This document shows, one piece after another, positions 11,001-26,000 of a stretch of DNA of 64,000 nucleotides (its first letter is position 1; every line of letters begins with the position of its first letter). The notes below the pieces were generated by a model. It made no database searches. It was not told where the DNA came from and saw nothing but the letters and a program-made list of their open reading frames with translations. This DNA is from Vicugna pacos (taxonomy: Eukaryota; Chordata; Mammalia; Artiodactyla; Camelidae): the NCBI RefSeq assembly GCF_048564905.1, contig NC_133004.1, forward strand, positions 41,646,105 to 41,710,104, in the 5' to 3' direction. Both the position numbers and the translations under genes were made by a program.

Positions 11001-14000
11001 AATTCTTGCATCTCCTCATATCTAGAAAAGCACTAAAATCGTTAAGGGTGGCATCTGCTCTGGCCAGTAAGGAGAGCTGTCTCACATAACCACACTGCTC
11101 TGGGCGTCCTTATGCCAAAGTTTAGCGCAAGGCGGCCCCTAAACAGACCTCTGACTGCTTCTCCAATGACTTTTCTTAGTCCCCTGAGCAGATAAGTTCT
11201 TCCTTTCCAGACATCCTCAAATTTCTTCTCTCCGTTTTTGCTGGGTTTATCTATTTATCTTGGTATCCACGTTCTTTTATGCTGTGTCCCTCTCTTACAA
11301 AATGTCTGTCTTTGAGCTGCAAGATCTGTGAACTTAGGAACAAATACACCCCTCCTACCAAGATTGCTGCCGTGAACCAAGCCAACATCCTGGTGATGCA
11401 GCCCTTGGACGCCATTGGGGTCTCCTTCCACTCCCACCTTGAAAGCTGCCGGCATGTCAGGGACCCAAAACCCTGGACAGATTAGCATGAGAGACAGGGA
11501 CAGCGTGACACCCCACATTCAGCAGGAAGCAGATACGGAAGATGAGACCTTCACCCTTGTTCCAAAGATCTGTCACTGCCAATCTGTCGGGGGGCATGTG
11601 GGGCCAACTGACGTCGTTCAAAAGTCCAATGACCCCCATCCCTGGGCTCTCAGAAGTCTGCCTGTGATCCCTCAACAGATAAAGTACATCCTTTACTGGG
11701 CGTGTTTCCCCTAACAAACTAACAGCCCTGGGTAACGTCTAATCTCACAACAGCTCAGGCTGGCTTGTGTCAGCCCACCTTATCAGAGTCACAAAATTCA
11801 TAGACCCTAAACTTCTTGCCTCACCTACAGCCAATCAGAGACTCGTGTACAAGCCGATCAGGCACCTTGTGACCCGACCTTATAAAAGACCCCAACAGCC
11901 GCCCTCGATGTTCACACAGGCACCTGTTGTCCGTGTGGCCTGCTGTTGTCTACGGCAGCATACCCCAGTACCCTCCTTTTCTAGTCTCAAAAATAAATAA
12001 AGAGAGAAAGAATGACGTAAGAGAGTAATCAGTTATACATGAGGTCATACTGACATAGATACATGAACAAATCAGTGGATGGGGGAGGATGGAAAACTCT
12101 CCCTTACAAAAGGACAGACTCATAAATGCAGAAGAATGATGCAGTTAGAAAGTCATCATTTTGCAGCCGTCAGAGTAAGATTTCAGTCAAAGCTCATCCA
12201 TAGGTGATAAAACTCGTGGGTGACTCTTTGAAGAGGAACAAAATAGGTACAGTCTCAGGTGCTTCTCCTATAAGCTACATATTAATGACAAAAGGAAAAA
12301 TTAAACTTTATAGTAGAGAAACCCAGTGAACACAGCTTTAACTAAGTGTTCCCAGTTGAGGTCACCAACACTGGGGCAATGTCCCTCCCGATGTGATGAA
12401 GCCTTGGTGCAAATTCCAGGCAGAGGTCCTGACTCGGTGGGTCTGGAGGAGCCTGAGAATTGACACTGGAAACAAGCCCCCCAGAGGCTGGGCTGCAGGT
12501 GGTCCAGGAGCAGGACTGACTCCGGGCGTGACGTTCTTGTCATCCTCGCCCTTCACGCTCTGAACAAAGTTGTGCCTGCGTAGTTCTGGGAAGTACCTCT
12601 GGCTACTGTTTCTTTTTTAACATTGGACATTCTTCAATTTTGCAAAATGTTCATCAGCCTGGAAAACTTCCTGCACGTTTTCAGAACCACCCCCTACCTC
12701 TGCAGCTCCCCAGAGTGGCCCTCTGAAGTACTCCTTGGTTACCTTTATGCGTGCCCGTTTCTTTGGAATTCTGGGAGTTAATCATCAGCTGGAGAAAATC
12801 CACTCGGTGCTGGAAGCAAAGAGAAATTTCAGTGACAGAAAGTTACTTGTGAAGCCATAAAGAAATCAGGGCAGCAGAATTTCACCTCTTTCCTGAGAAA
12901 ATGCCCCCTTAAAGAGCAGGAGTCTGACTCGTATCACCTGAGTCCTCAGTCAACAAAAATACCCAGCTGCACATCTGGGCGGGTACGACGTTCTCCTAAG
13001 AGAAGCCCAGCCGTCAGGCCCGACGGCTTTTTGGCCCTCTCTCTGATCTGGGGCTTCTCTGGCCTTTGAAACAGCTTCTTAACCAAAGAGGTACCTGCTC
13101 TCTCTCCTGTTACACCTGTGCGCAGGAGGTAGTCTGTGGCTTCAATCTTTTTTTCTCTCCCGTCCAGCTTTAATTCTTAATGAATGGTCACGTAAATGAA
13201 TCCCCTACATTTGCAGAGTTCATCGGCAGCTTTTGTAGAAGCTTGTTCAAGTGCCTCACCCTTCCAGAACTCTACATAATTTCCAGTGCCTTCCAGCACC
13301 CAGCCCTGCCCCTAATATCCCTGTGCTGGTCTCAAGTCCTCATGAGGCAAGGTTGGCTTAACTGGCTTGCAGCCTCATTGCCCAGACAAGACTCTGGCCC
13401 ACTCCAGACTAGGAGATGGCTGCACATAGCCTACACTCCTCCAGGGGCCTCATGTGTGCAGCGGAAAATCTGTAAGACAGGAGGCCTGGATCTGAAGTGA
13501 TTCTTTGCCAATCTAATATTTGGTGAAATATGAGTAAAATAATTTTTAGACAGTGATTTTTATCCGTTGACGATTTATCGAAGGTAAATGGCATAAAGTC
13601 TTAACCCAACAGTATTTTTGCAGTGACATACTAACTGGCATGCCTATTATTAAATTTAAACACTGCTCTCTGACTCCTGTTCTTATCTTCTTCCCCAGAC
13701 TCCACTGTATTTATTTACCCCAAATTGTTAGGACCCTCCTGCTCTAAAATCCACAGTTCTCTACTTACCTTGAACAATGCAGAGAAGTACATAAATCATA
13801 TGTATACAGCTCAATAAATTACCCAAACGTGAACAGCCTCATATCACACCACCAGATTTTACCGTTCGTTCATCTTTGAGGCGACTTTCTTTAATCCTTT
13901 TTAAAGACGTGATGAAAAAATTCACGGCACTTTTCGGAAACAAAGACAAATTTAAAACCTCAAGGACTGGGCAAAGGAATGGAAAGAGCACTGTAGGAGA

Positions 14001-17000
14001 AAAGATAAAAGGAAAGTACAGTGAAAATGCACAATTTCCCTGCAACAATTATAATTTGTGCTACCAGTCAGAGTGAAGACACCAGGATTCTCTAAGGGAG
14101 TCATTCCCTCTGGGACCCGTGCTTACACTCCAAGCCAAGGCCTGAGCAAGGGCAGTCCACACACAGGAGCCATGACTAGAGCAGTGAAATCAGGGGCCCT
14201 TTCTCCATCTTTTGAGTGATCAGAGGGATAGAATTACACCTTGGGCTTCATTGCCTTTTATCTATTGAACTACAGTCTCTTTGGATGGAATAGACCATAG
14301 TCTGTTACTTCAGTTAATCATGTTCTTCAAAAAATGACTGGATAGATTTAATACAGTGTATGTCTTTCAAGCACAATGGCATGAAATTATAAATAGAAAA
14401 AAATTGAAAACTCACAAGTACATGGAAGTGAAATGATACACTCCTAAATGACTAATGGCTTGTAGAGGAAATCGAAAGGACAATGTGGAGCCACTGTGAA
14501 GTGAACAAAACTGAAGCCACAACATATCAGAACTGATGGGATGCAGCAAAAGAAGTGCTCGGAGAGAAATTTATGGCTTTACCTATCTACATTTTAAAAG
14601 AACAAAAATTTTGTATCAATAACCTAACTTTCCACTGTAACATATGGAAAAAGAGGAGCAAAGAAAAACTAAAGGAAGCAGGAGAAAAGAAAATAATAAA
14701 GATTGAAGTAGAAACGAATAAACTAGAGAAGAAAAACGCAATAGAGAAAGTCAATGAAACAAAAAGTTGATTCTTTGAAAAGACCTTTTTAGGTAGATTG
14801 ACCAAGAGAAAAAGACAGAAGACTGAAACTGCTAGTGATGAAAATAAAGAAGGGAGATTACTACTTACAGTAAGCAAATGAGAAGGACTAGATAGGAATA
14901 CCAAAACAAACTGTAGGCCAACAAATGAGTTAGCTTAGATAAAATGGACAGATTCCTAGAAAGACACAAACTACAGAAACAGATGCCAGAAAATAGACAA
15001 TCTGAATAAACCTATAAGACGTACAAAGTTTGAGCTAGTAATCAAGAATCAAGTAATCAAACCATAATTTGACAAAGAAAAGCTCAGGTCCAGAAAGTTT
15101 CAATGCGGAATACTACCAAATATTCAAAGAAGAGTTAACAACAATTTTACATAAGGTCTTCTAAAAAGTAGAAGAGGATGGAACACTTCCAAACTCATTG
15201 TACATGGCCAGTTATCAATCTGATACAAAAACCAGACAAAGAGAGCACAGAAAAAGAAAACTATAGGCCAACATATCTTATGAACGTGGATGTGTACATT
15301 CTCAACAAATGAATCCAGCAAAATATAAAAAGAGGTCTACACCAAGACCAGGGAGGGTTTATCCAAGGAATGCAAGGCTGTGTAATACGTAGCAGCAGCA
15401 GAATAAAGAACAAAAGCGTATGATCATCTAAAGATGCAGCAGGAGCATCTGACAATATCCAACACACTCTTGTGCTAATAACTCTCAACCAAAAGGAGCA
15501 GAAGGGAATTTTCTCAACATGACGGAGGCCACGTATGAAAAATTCGTATGTAACATCACACTGAATCATCAAAGACTGGATGATTTCCTCTAATCTTGAA
15601 AAAGAAAAAGAAAATAAGTTGTAGGATTCACATTTCCTGACTTCAAAACTTACACCACAAAGGTGTAATAATCAAGGCAATGTGCTATTGCCATAAGGAT
15701 GGACATATACATCAATGCAATAAAATTGAGAGTCCAGAAATAAATCCGCATGTGTATACTATAAACTGAATGTTAAAAAGTCTTCCAAGACCATTTAAAG
15801 GAGACAACATAGTCTTCAATAAGAGGTGCTGGGACAACACACAGCTGATGCAAAGCATTGAAGTTGGACTCTTACTTCACACCATATACATACAAGCCAA
15901 TAATGCGTAATATTAGAAGAAAACTAAGGGGAAAATCGTCATGACCCGAGATTTGGCAGTGAATTCTTAGATATGACACCAGAAGCACAGAAAATGAAAG
16001 GAAAAAATATAAGACTTATAGGTTATTACAGTTTAAAATTTTGTACTTCAAAGCACACAATCAAGAAAGTAGAAAGACATACACAGAAGGGGAAGATATT
16101 TCAAATCATGCGTCTCGATAGGAGACTTTATGTAGAATATAGAAGGAACTCTTACAACTCAACAACAAAAGGACAAACAATCCAATTATAAATGGGCAAT
16201 GGATGTGACTAGACATCTATCCAAGAAGATACTAAAATGGCCAACAAACATATAAAAAGTTGCTCAACATCACGAGCCTTTAGGGAAATGCAAATCAAAA
16301 CCACAAGGAGATTCCACTTCACACCCAGTGGAGTGGCCATAATAAAAAAGAAGGAGAAGTGCTGACCAAGCATTTGCAAGAATGTAGAGAACGTAGACCC
16401 CTCACACACCACCGGTGACAATGTACTACGCTGCAGCTATAGTGGGAAATGGCTTGTCAGTTCCTCACAAATTAAACAAAGAGTTACTATACAGCTCAGC
16501 AGGTTCACTTCTGAGTACTAACCCAAAGAATCAAAAACAGGGATTTCAACAATAACTTGTACATGAATGTGCACAGCAGCACTATTCACAACAGTTAAGA
16601 GGTGGAATCAACCCAAATGTCCATCCACTGATGAATGGATGAACAAAGTGCAGGGAGGTCATAAAACGGAATATTAATTGACCACACGAAGAAATGATCC
16701 ATGCTACAATGCGGGTACACCTAGAGAACATCACGACAACGGATCGAATCCAGCCACAAAAGACCACGTATATCATTCCACCTGTCATCTACATGCAGTG
16801 TCCAGAACAGGCAAATCTGTGCTTAGAAAGTAGGATAGTGGTCGCTCAGGGGCAAGGGGCATGCGAGGTGACAAGTAAAAGGTACAGGGTTTCTCAGTGG
16901 ACAAAAATGTTCTACAGTTGACTGTGGTAATGGTTGCACATATCTTTGAATGTAATAAAAGCCATTTTTTCAGTTTTTTGAGCCATAACTGACACTCTGT

Positions 17001-20000
17001 ACTGTGTTAGTTTAAGGTGTACAGCATAATGACAATGCATATATTGTGAAATGATTAAGATCATAAGTTTAGTTAATCTGGTGGTGGCTCACAGCAAAAG
17101 AGAATGAGACAATGAATATATGTATGTTCATGTATAACCGAAAAACTGCGCTCTACACTGGAAGTTGATAAAACATTGTAAAATGACTATAACTCAATAA
17201 AAAATGTTAAATAAGCTAAAAAAATAAGTTTAGTTAACATTCATTATCTCACATAGTCATAAAAAATGTTCTTTTTCCCTTGTGTTGAGAACTTTTAGGC
17301 TCTATGCTCTTAGCAACATAACACAACACAGAGCAGGGTTAGCCATATTGTATGTTATACCATCAACAATTATTTATGTTACAACTGAAAGTTTGTACCT
17401 TTTGGCCACTGTTATTCAATTCTCCCACTACCCAACCCCCACTTCTGATAACCAAAAATTTGAAATAGTTTTTGTATGAGGTTGGATTTCTTTTTTTTGA
17501 TTCTACATTTAAGTATTTATCTTCCTCTATCTCACCTATTTCACGTATCATAATGCCTTCAAGGGCTATCCACATCATGCAAAATCTGGATTTCCTTCCT
17601 TTTTATGGCTGAATAGGATTCCATGGTGCAAAGGCAATATATACATACATACACACTGACATATCACATTTTCTTGATCCATTCATATGTCGGCGACACA
17701 GATTGTAAATATTATTGAATTTTACATTTTTAAGGCGTGAATTACATGCTATGTGAATTCTATCTCAATATAGCTCTTTAGAAAAGAAAGAAACATAAAT
17801 AAAGGAAGGGTGGAGGAAGGAATGAAAGAAGGAATAAAGGGAGAAGGGGAGGGAGGGAGTAAAGAAAAACACAGAACAGTCCACATACTTGATACGATAA
17901 GGAGTGGATCTAGGAAGTCAAATCTTAGGAGCTTCCTGCCATTTTTTACAAAGGGATCCTGTGGGTTGTTGAGGGAATCAACGTTCACTCCAAATGATGT
18001 GCTGGTAATCACATCCATGCTGTAGGGTCCAAAGATGCTGAGTGCAGAAAGAAAGACATGGATGGCTCAAATTAGCACGACTTTCCCATCCTTTTCCAAC
18101 ATATGCAACAAGAAATGCATGAAAAATAAGATGCCCAGGCAAGGAGGTAAAGAACCACACTTTGAGAAACACCAGCTGGATCCTCTGAACAGTCTATGCC
18201 ACTGTACCACTGGGTCATGAGGTGTATATGAGTTGCCAAAGACACAGCTGGCCCTGTGCTAGGGACGACTGGGACTCAGTCAAGTTAGACCCTCGGCTCA
18301 AGGAACTCGGTCATAGAGGGATGGACGCCCACAATCACACAAATTGCAGTAGCGTGTTTTGACTACGGGCAAAAGCAGGTGTATAAGCACTGCGTCTGAG
18401 CAGGACAAAGGATGGAATCACTAACTTCCTCAGGGAGCCAAGAAAAGGGACATTGATCAGGGACTCGCCTCAACCCAGATCTGTGCTCAGAGTGATCCCT
18501 GTTAAGCACGTCACAGAACAGCAGCACCCTGCTCTGAGTTGCCAGAAACATCACCCCGCCTTGGCGTGTACCCCGCTAAGGCTGCAGAGACCCGCTCTTC
18601 CTCAGCGCCGCTGATCTGCGGTTGCCCCGAGGGCAGAGTCATTTCTGTAAAATGTAAGGAGTAAAAATGTTTCTAGTTAAAAAATTAATAAATCACTCCA
18701 AAATTGACTTGAGAGATGAAGCAGCTAAGTGACCACATGTCCCCAGGTTTTCAGGGCAGGCCCAGTTTGCCTGCTGTTCCTGCCTCACGGGCAAAACCCC
18801 AGTCTAGACGCTCAATCCCGCGGTCGCCCTGCCCATAACCTGCGCGGGGCCTCCTCTCCTTTGGGACTGAAGGAAGTAGCAGTCGTGGCGAGAGGTAATA
18901 GTTAGCAAGTTCAGGTGTTCTCAGCAACATTGTGAAGAGATGTAAGTTGTGCCAAGTTCCGGAGCGTGATGATTGCACCCCAGCCACGGCCCCCCAGTGC
19001 GTACCAAGGCCCTTCCCCTGCCATCATCCCCCAGCGTCCGCACTCAAAATCGACATCATCGTGTTTCTTCTTTCTCTCCTGGCTGCCCTGCTCTTTTCGG
19101 GGATCCACCTCCTTCTGGGATGGCCCCTTGGCGTTAAACCACTGCAACCTGCTTCTGTCTGGTCAGTACGGTAACTCAGCAGTGGGAACGTCGGCGCCGT
19201 GGCAGGCAAGCTGGAAGGTCTGCCCAGAGCCCGGAACACGGGCAGCTCTGCCCCTACTTACTCCTTCATGGTGACGGGCTTGCCTTTCTCTGCTTCCTTC
19301 CTCAGGTTTCTCAACAACACATCTCCGTACTGGCCAATGATGGGGAACATCTAGACACAAAATACAACAGCACCTGAGGTTAAACACAGAGACTCAAGTC
19401 CTAGAAAGATCAGGCTTTCCCATGAATGGAGCAGTAAGTGACATTTTATAACGAATCTTATAATGTTGCTTCCAGGGGGTGACGATGAAAGACAGTTTTA
19501 GATCAGCAGATCCCTCCTTGGAAAGGGACTGTGATCTCATTTTCTACCTTATTCTCTAAGTTTCTAATAGCAGGTCCTCTTCTTTCCTTACCTCCTTGAG
19601 CTTCCCACTGGTGAAGCTTGGCGACAGCAATATTCGTATTCTCTTCCACTGTTCATCCTCTGCCAGAGTAATGGCATTTTTCATAACTCCCACTGGACCA
19701 AAAATCTAGAGTTGAAAAAAACACATTTTACCCTGTATAAGTTTTGGAGATCTCCACATTTGTGGAAATTGTGTTAAATGTGCAGCAGTTATTCAGTAAG
19801 TATTTCGTGACTGTGTGCTTCGAAGCTGACCCTAAGGTAGATGGTCAGTAAATATTTATCCCAAATGCACAGCCTCCTTTGAGGAGACACCCAGCCACCT
19901 GATGTCCTTTCCAGACTTTCTAGTCCAATCTCCTTTTACATGCAGAAGACCCACGGGCAGGGAAACTGGTCTTCCAGGGGAATAAATGGGGTAGGTCTGA

Positions 20001-23000
20001 GCTCATCCTCCTGGGCTGTGCAAAGTACAAGGAAGGGGACTGGTGACAGGAGCCAGAGAGCCTTGGCAAAATGCATGCTGACCAAACAGGTTCTGCCTTT
20101 ACATACATCTAAAGCCTGAGCCGCCGGGACAGGGGAGGTCTTGCTATGGTGATTGTTTAAAATAATAGTGCTTAGCACTTGAAACATTAGGGAACTATTT
20201 GCTAGTCTGAATAAATAATGATGTTACATGAAAAACAATTTCCGCTACATTTTTTGCCGAGAGTAAGAAGGAAAACCAATTTTTATTTCTGAGCTTGGGA
20301 CTGGCCTATCAAACCAAACTGCTTGAAAATCTCCACAGCCTTCAAAATTACATTTTGTTTTAAAATGGATATCCCCAACACCCATTTCTGATAAAAACTC
20401 ACAAAGAAGTAACAGAGGGAAACTGCTTTAATTTGATAAAGGACACTTAGCAAAAAAACCCGAAAAAACAAAAAACAACTACGGCAAACATGACACTTAA
20501 TGATGAAATCCTGGGTTAACCTCATCGAGATGGCAGAGAAGGAGATTCCAGCCTCTGTTGCCCAACAAAGAAAAACAGTAAGACAGCTAGCAACGTAGAA
20601 AAATAGATCTAGGAAACCTTAGGAGTCACTTAAGAAGTTTCAGCAACTCAGTAGAGCCTAAACGTGTGAAAAACTGACAAAAAAGACATGGGGGAGAGTT
20701 CCACTCTGCCCGCATCAGCTCACCCCCAAGGCCAGCGCCGCTCAGCGCCGCGCGGGGCTCCCAGCCTGAGAGGGCGCTCCTCGCTGGGAGGAGGACAGCA
20801 GAGCGAGTGAGCACCTTCCCAGCCGCTGAGAACACTGCAAAAGTGATGTGCTTTGGTCTCACGCCACCCAGAGACTGGCAGAGCTGAGACATCTAGGAAC
20901 AAGCAGGCGCTAAGAAGAAGGGCAGGGACTACCAGTGTCAACTACACGGCAGGGGCGGCTGTGGGGAGGAAGGACAGTCTTCCCACAAATGGGGGAGGAA
21001 CAGCTTAGACAGTTACACGCAAAAACCAAGAAACACAAAAGACCCATGACCTAAACCTCCATGTTACACAAACAAAACAAAACAAAAAACCCCCACAAAA
21101 TAGATTACAGGCTTAAAAGTAAAACATAAAACTATATGTTTAGGGGGGGAAAAAGGAGAAAAACTTCAGGATCTAGAGCTTGGTGAAGGTTTGGGAATTC
21201 ATACCAAAGGCACAACCCATAAAAGAAAACAATGGTAGGTTTGCCTCATCAAAATAAAATAAAGTCTGCTCTGCTAAAAACCCGGGTAAGAGGAGAAGGG
21301 CAGGTACACACTGTGACCATAAACAACGGAGGGAGCCTTGCGGGGCTGGAACAATTCTGTGTTTGGATTGTGGTGGCACTTACACAAAGCTAAATCCATG
21401 GCAAATTTTCAGAGAGCGCACAGAGCGCACAGAAAACTGATTAAATTGGAATCGGCTCTGCGGATAGTGTCACAGTCTGCGTCCTGCTCTGCTGTGGTAT
21501 GACATTCATTCAAGATGTTACCACCGGGGGAAGCATGATGCAGGTATGTAACACGGGACCGCCCTGTAATTTTTTCTTTTGAGAACATTCTTTTGAGAAT
21601 TTACAATTATTTCAAAATGAAAATTTAATAACGAATGAATGAATTAAAATTTTAAAAACACATGCCTACCCGTCGGTTTGTGAAGGTAGAATAGCATTCT
21701 TTCACTAACACTGTTTTGATCATGTCTGGATCAAGAATTGCCAGCACAGGCCGTCCACCATCATAAAACCTGCGTGCAGAAAACAGCTGATTAGATTGAA
21801 CGAACTGGTTTGTGCAGCCGGGGCCACCCTGGAGTCCAGATGGTCATACTGCCGTTACATAACCCTTACTCCTGGTATGATGGCTAGGGATACATTAACA
21901 CTTCGGTTCGCTCTAGGAGTGTGTGCAGGGGGATTCTCTCTACCACTCTTCATAATTTTTAAGGCTTTCAAATATTTCATTTTCAAAAACTAAGCTGGCT
22001 TAGTAAATCATTGAAGGCAAGTTAATTATGTGGAAACAAACAAACAAACAAAATTAAGGAGAATCCACCTACTCAGTCATTTTTGAAAACATTTCAAGAA
22101 ACATGAAAAATGTATATGATATAAAGTCAGGTCAAAATTCAAGACACACTGATCACAAAGAGGTAGCAGTGTGTCTGCAGACGGAAGATGCAGAATGGTC
22201 TACAGTGGCAGTAGGATCATCAAAGATTTCTTTGCCCTATTTTATTTTTTTTGAAATATTAAAAAAAATAATACGGAGATATCCTTGGTAATATCAAGTT
22301 TAGAATAATTTGAAACAAAAGGACAAAGAGAATAAAGGAAGTCAGAGCAGCAGGTAGAATTCATTTCTGAAATGTTCTCTTTCCACTGCTTGCATGTCTT
22401 CTTCTGCCGGGGTCCCCTGTGGGCCTCGGGCCCCACGGCGGTGACATTCCTGTAGCAGGGCAGACACACTTTTGACACGCCTGCCACCCAAAGCTGAGCC
22501 TTCATATGTGACACACCCCACTCTGGCCTCATCTCTTGCCTGTGAGGATGTCCATTCCCGGGAACGGGCCACTGCTGGGACATTTACCGTAAGTTGAATC
22601 ATACTGCCTGCTGGCACATTGTCTTCCACTGTGAAGCAGTTGCAATTGCTAGAACACAATGGAAGATTTTCTGCAAGTCACCTGTTACTCCTTTGACTTC
22701 ACAGAGGAATTTCAAATGGTTTTGTGATCATGTATATAAATGGATGAGAATCAGTGCGCTATTTCTAAAAACTATTCTAAAGCTCAGAGGCTTTAAGTGG
22801 GCGTCAACTGTACTTAGCGCTGAAGCCAGGCCAGAAGTGACTGAGGAGGCAGTTCGGCTGCTCCTCCACCTCACTGACCATGTTTCTTGGATGAGTCCCT
22901 TCTTCCCACCATGTTTTCTCAAAAACACCTCAGTGGAGACGGAATAGTGGTTTGGGGTGACCCTTTATATTCATGGTATCACACCAGCCTTCGTATTTCC

Positions 23001-26000
23001 TTCACTACCAGTTGAAATTCAGATTCCTGGGCCCCTTCCCAGATCCTCCGGAGTCAGTGATGCTGTGGTGAGGGGCAAGTCTTGACTTTTAACCTGCCCT
23101 CCCAGGGGTTTCTTATTTACACCCAAGCACAAGAACTGTTTTCTCAAGAGAGAACTGGGATCCACCGTGAAAACGCGACTCCATCCGGAGCCCACAAGCA
23201 CTACATGTTGGAGCCGGTCCAGAGGCGATGCAGTGCTGCGGGCTCTTTCCACTCTATCACGTTGCCCTTGTGGGCCATGCCAGCTCAGCAGGGCCTTACG
23301 GTTTCTGAGGACTCGATGAGGGAAGATGAAGAGGTACGGAGAGGCAGAGCCTTCTCCCACATGCTTTAAGCAAACAAGCATCACATTACAGCTGTCCTGC
23401 TCCTCTCACCAAACCTCCAACTGCTGCGAGGCAACAGCCTCTGCCAAGGCCACTCTGCAAAGTCATCGAGTCCTCCAGCCCACCTGCAACACCTGGGCTA
23501 GAGATAGCCCACATCTTTTCAAAGTCAGAGGAACAGAGTAGTTAAAGCAGTTTTTCTATACACTTCTATTGAAAAATCTTGGCTTAAAATTAAAAAAAAA
23601 ACCACACCTCTGTGCAGAGAAAGTTTTAAAAAGTAGGGTAAGAAGGGTGTCCTTCTCTTGTTACCTCTACCCCCCAGTCCTTCTTTAATAAGGACATACT
23701 TTTAAACTCAAAACTTAAATAAAGGAATTTGGCTTTTCCTTGAAAGCGAATCATGTCGTGAAGGGTAAACACATACATTTATGAGTACATGTTAGAATGT
23801 TCTGGAATAATGCGTTTGATGCAATTAAGGGTGCCCCAAAGAAGGCAAAATGGAGAAAAGAGGAAGAGCAAGATACTGGGCATGAGGTGATGCTCGGAGT
23901 CCCTGGGCCATCAAAGGCTGGAGGAAAGTGATGGCCTGCAGCTCTCCAGGCCTGACTCAGACTGCAGACCTGCACACCTGGTGACCTCGGGGCTCCCTGG
24001 GAGAACAAGCTCCCAAAGCTGCACAACAGATGGTTTCAGCACAAGCAGCTCCGCACTGAGACCGCCCCCTTCACCGCAGGGCAGCGCCTCATCACGGCAA
24101 GCCTATCCCATGGAAATTGCCGCAATACTCACCCCCACACTTTCCCATACTTTTTAAAACATTCCTTGTCAAAATCCCAAATACCCTGCAGGAGAAAAAA
24201 AACATTAAATTATTAGTTAAATGTATTGAACCCTACCTCTAATTGGGACAAAAGTGACTTGAATGCCATGAAATCAGGGTTAACGTTGTCCACTGGCAAA
24301 TGGAAGGAAACTCTCATTCAGGGATGTCTTAGGGGAAAAGAGATAAAACAGACGAGATATTTGAAATGGAGCATTTAAAGTCATTCCTCGCCTTGTCTGA
24401 ATACTTAATAAATCCTTGTCTTTCTGAAGTGTTTTGGCTTGTGCATGTGTTCTCTCTAAAATCTCATAGCCCTCTGAGTTTATTCTCCGTGGACATGTAA
24501 GAATAATGAAGCTGAGAAAAAGAGTTTCCTCTGCACACCATCAGCTCCTAGTTAAGCTGCCTTTTCATTTATCCTAAGAGCCCTCTCCAGAATTGTAGCA
24601 GAGTTAGGAAGTTAAAGACACCAGTGACTTCTGTTAGTCTAGCAGATTTAACATCTAAGGCATGTGTGTTGAGTGAGAAACTGAGTGAGCAAAACAAATG
24701 AATGAGAAAGTGGATCGACTTCTAGTTTTCCAGCTCAGACAGAGAAGAAGGGGAGACACCACAGCTCAGCGAGGGCCAGTGCATAAGAACACGTGCCCTG
24801 ACTCCAAGATTTGCAGATACTGACTAGTATATATAAAATAGATCAACATCAAGTTTATACTGTAGAGCACAGGGAACTATATTCAATATCTTATAGTAAC
24901 TTATGGTGAAAAAGAATATGAAAATGAATATATTTATGTTCATGAATGACTGAAGCATTGTGCTGCACACCAGAAATTGACACAACATTGCAAACTGACT
25001 ATACTTCAGTAAAAAAATATATATACATACAAGAAAAAAACACTTGCCCTGAGTATTCACTTCTGTAACTGTAAAAACAAAACAAACAAACAAAACCCTT
25101 CCGGTTGCTAAGTTTCTGCTGTGACTTTTGATGGTTTAACTGCAAATGAAGGTCCCAGAAGTGTGGGTCTTGGAGTGCATCCACCAAGTACTTTATCTGG
25201 GGAAGGCGGAAAGGATATTGTTGCCTTTTCAGAAGGAAGAAAGTTCAAGCAGTTCTTAGGCAGTAATGAGACAATGAAGGCTCAGGATGGAGAATGAGGA
25301 TCTGAGGAACAAGCCCCAGGTCTTCGGGAAAGGAAGTCTGAGGCCGAGAGCAGCCTGCACACGAGGCTCTGCCCCTGGACGTCCGGGCGCTGCTCATGAG
25401 CTTCAGCTCAGGGGCCAGGCCCCGGGCGAGGAGGCGTCAGACCCAGATTAGCATAAAGGCTCTGCTGGAAGTCACAGTCTGTGTCACCTAGTACATTCTG
25501 TTCAGTTAAATTAAATTGAGAATAATTTTCTTAAATCATGTCCCTTCTAGTGATTTTGTATAAGTGGTTCTGCCTTGCTTAAAAAAAAAAAGACCAAAAA
25601 AACCCCAAATGCTCACGCAGAGGTTAAATAGGTGAAGTCGAAGACAGCTACCACCCTATCTCAGTTATACTCACTCTTTGCACAGATTCCCCCGTAAGGC
25701 GCTTCCTTTCAGGGCACAGGAGTAAAGCAGAAAGCTCTCGCTCCAGCTCTCAGATCCCCCGGATTGTCACGGGCACAAGAGGTGGATTAGGGCGTGGAGA
25801 GACCGGCAGGGCTCAGCGGTTCTTGAGGGAATTCAGGTGTGTGAAAATTACCTGGTTGTGAAGTTTCGGGCTGCCTTAGAAAGTGAAGTTTCCCAGCCAT
25901 CCAGGAGGAATGGAAAAAAAAGGTTACCCACAGCTCATGCTACTAACAGCGAAGTCTGAGTCCAGTGAACATAGTTTAAGGAGCCAAGACTGGGCACCTC

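Larger units (their letters stand above)
8365..12003 (+). mobile_element. broken endogenous retrovirus in gene 1 intron 9
   Basis: Left: an LTR R-U5-like end at about 8365-8530 (TCACACAGGCACC, AATAAA), followed by a TTTGGTGCCG primer-binding-like start. Right: an LTR-like end at about 11700-12003 with a TATAAAAGACCCC box, the same TCACACAGGCACC text and AATAAA. The roughly 3.2-kb interior is much shorter than a full provirus and gave no recognisable gag, pol or env protein. Clearly broken and old. Ends are approximate. Confidence 0.55.

Noticed and set aside
13863-13990. Apparent one-base frameshift at the start of gene 1 exon 8 compared with human CYP3A4
   Set aside because: Exon length is the normal 128 bases and the phase from exon 7 (A|TG) gives an open frame throughout, so it is only a substitution near the junction.
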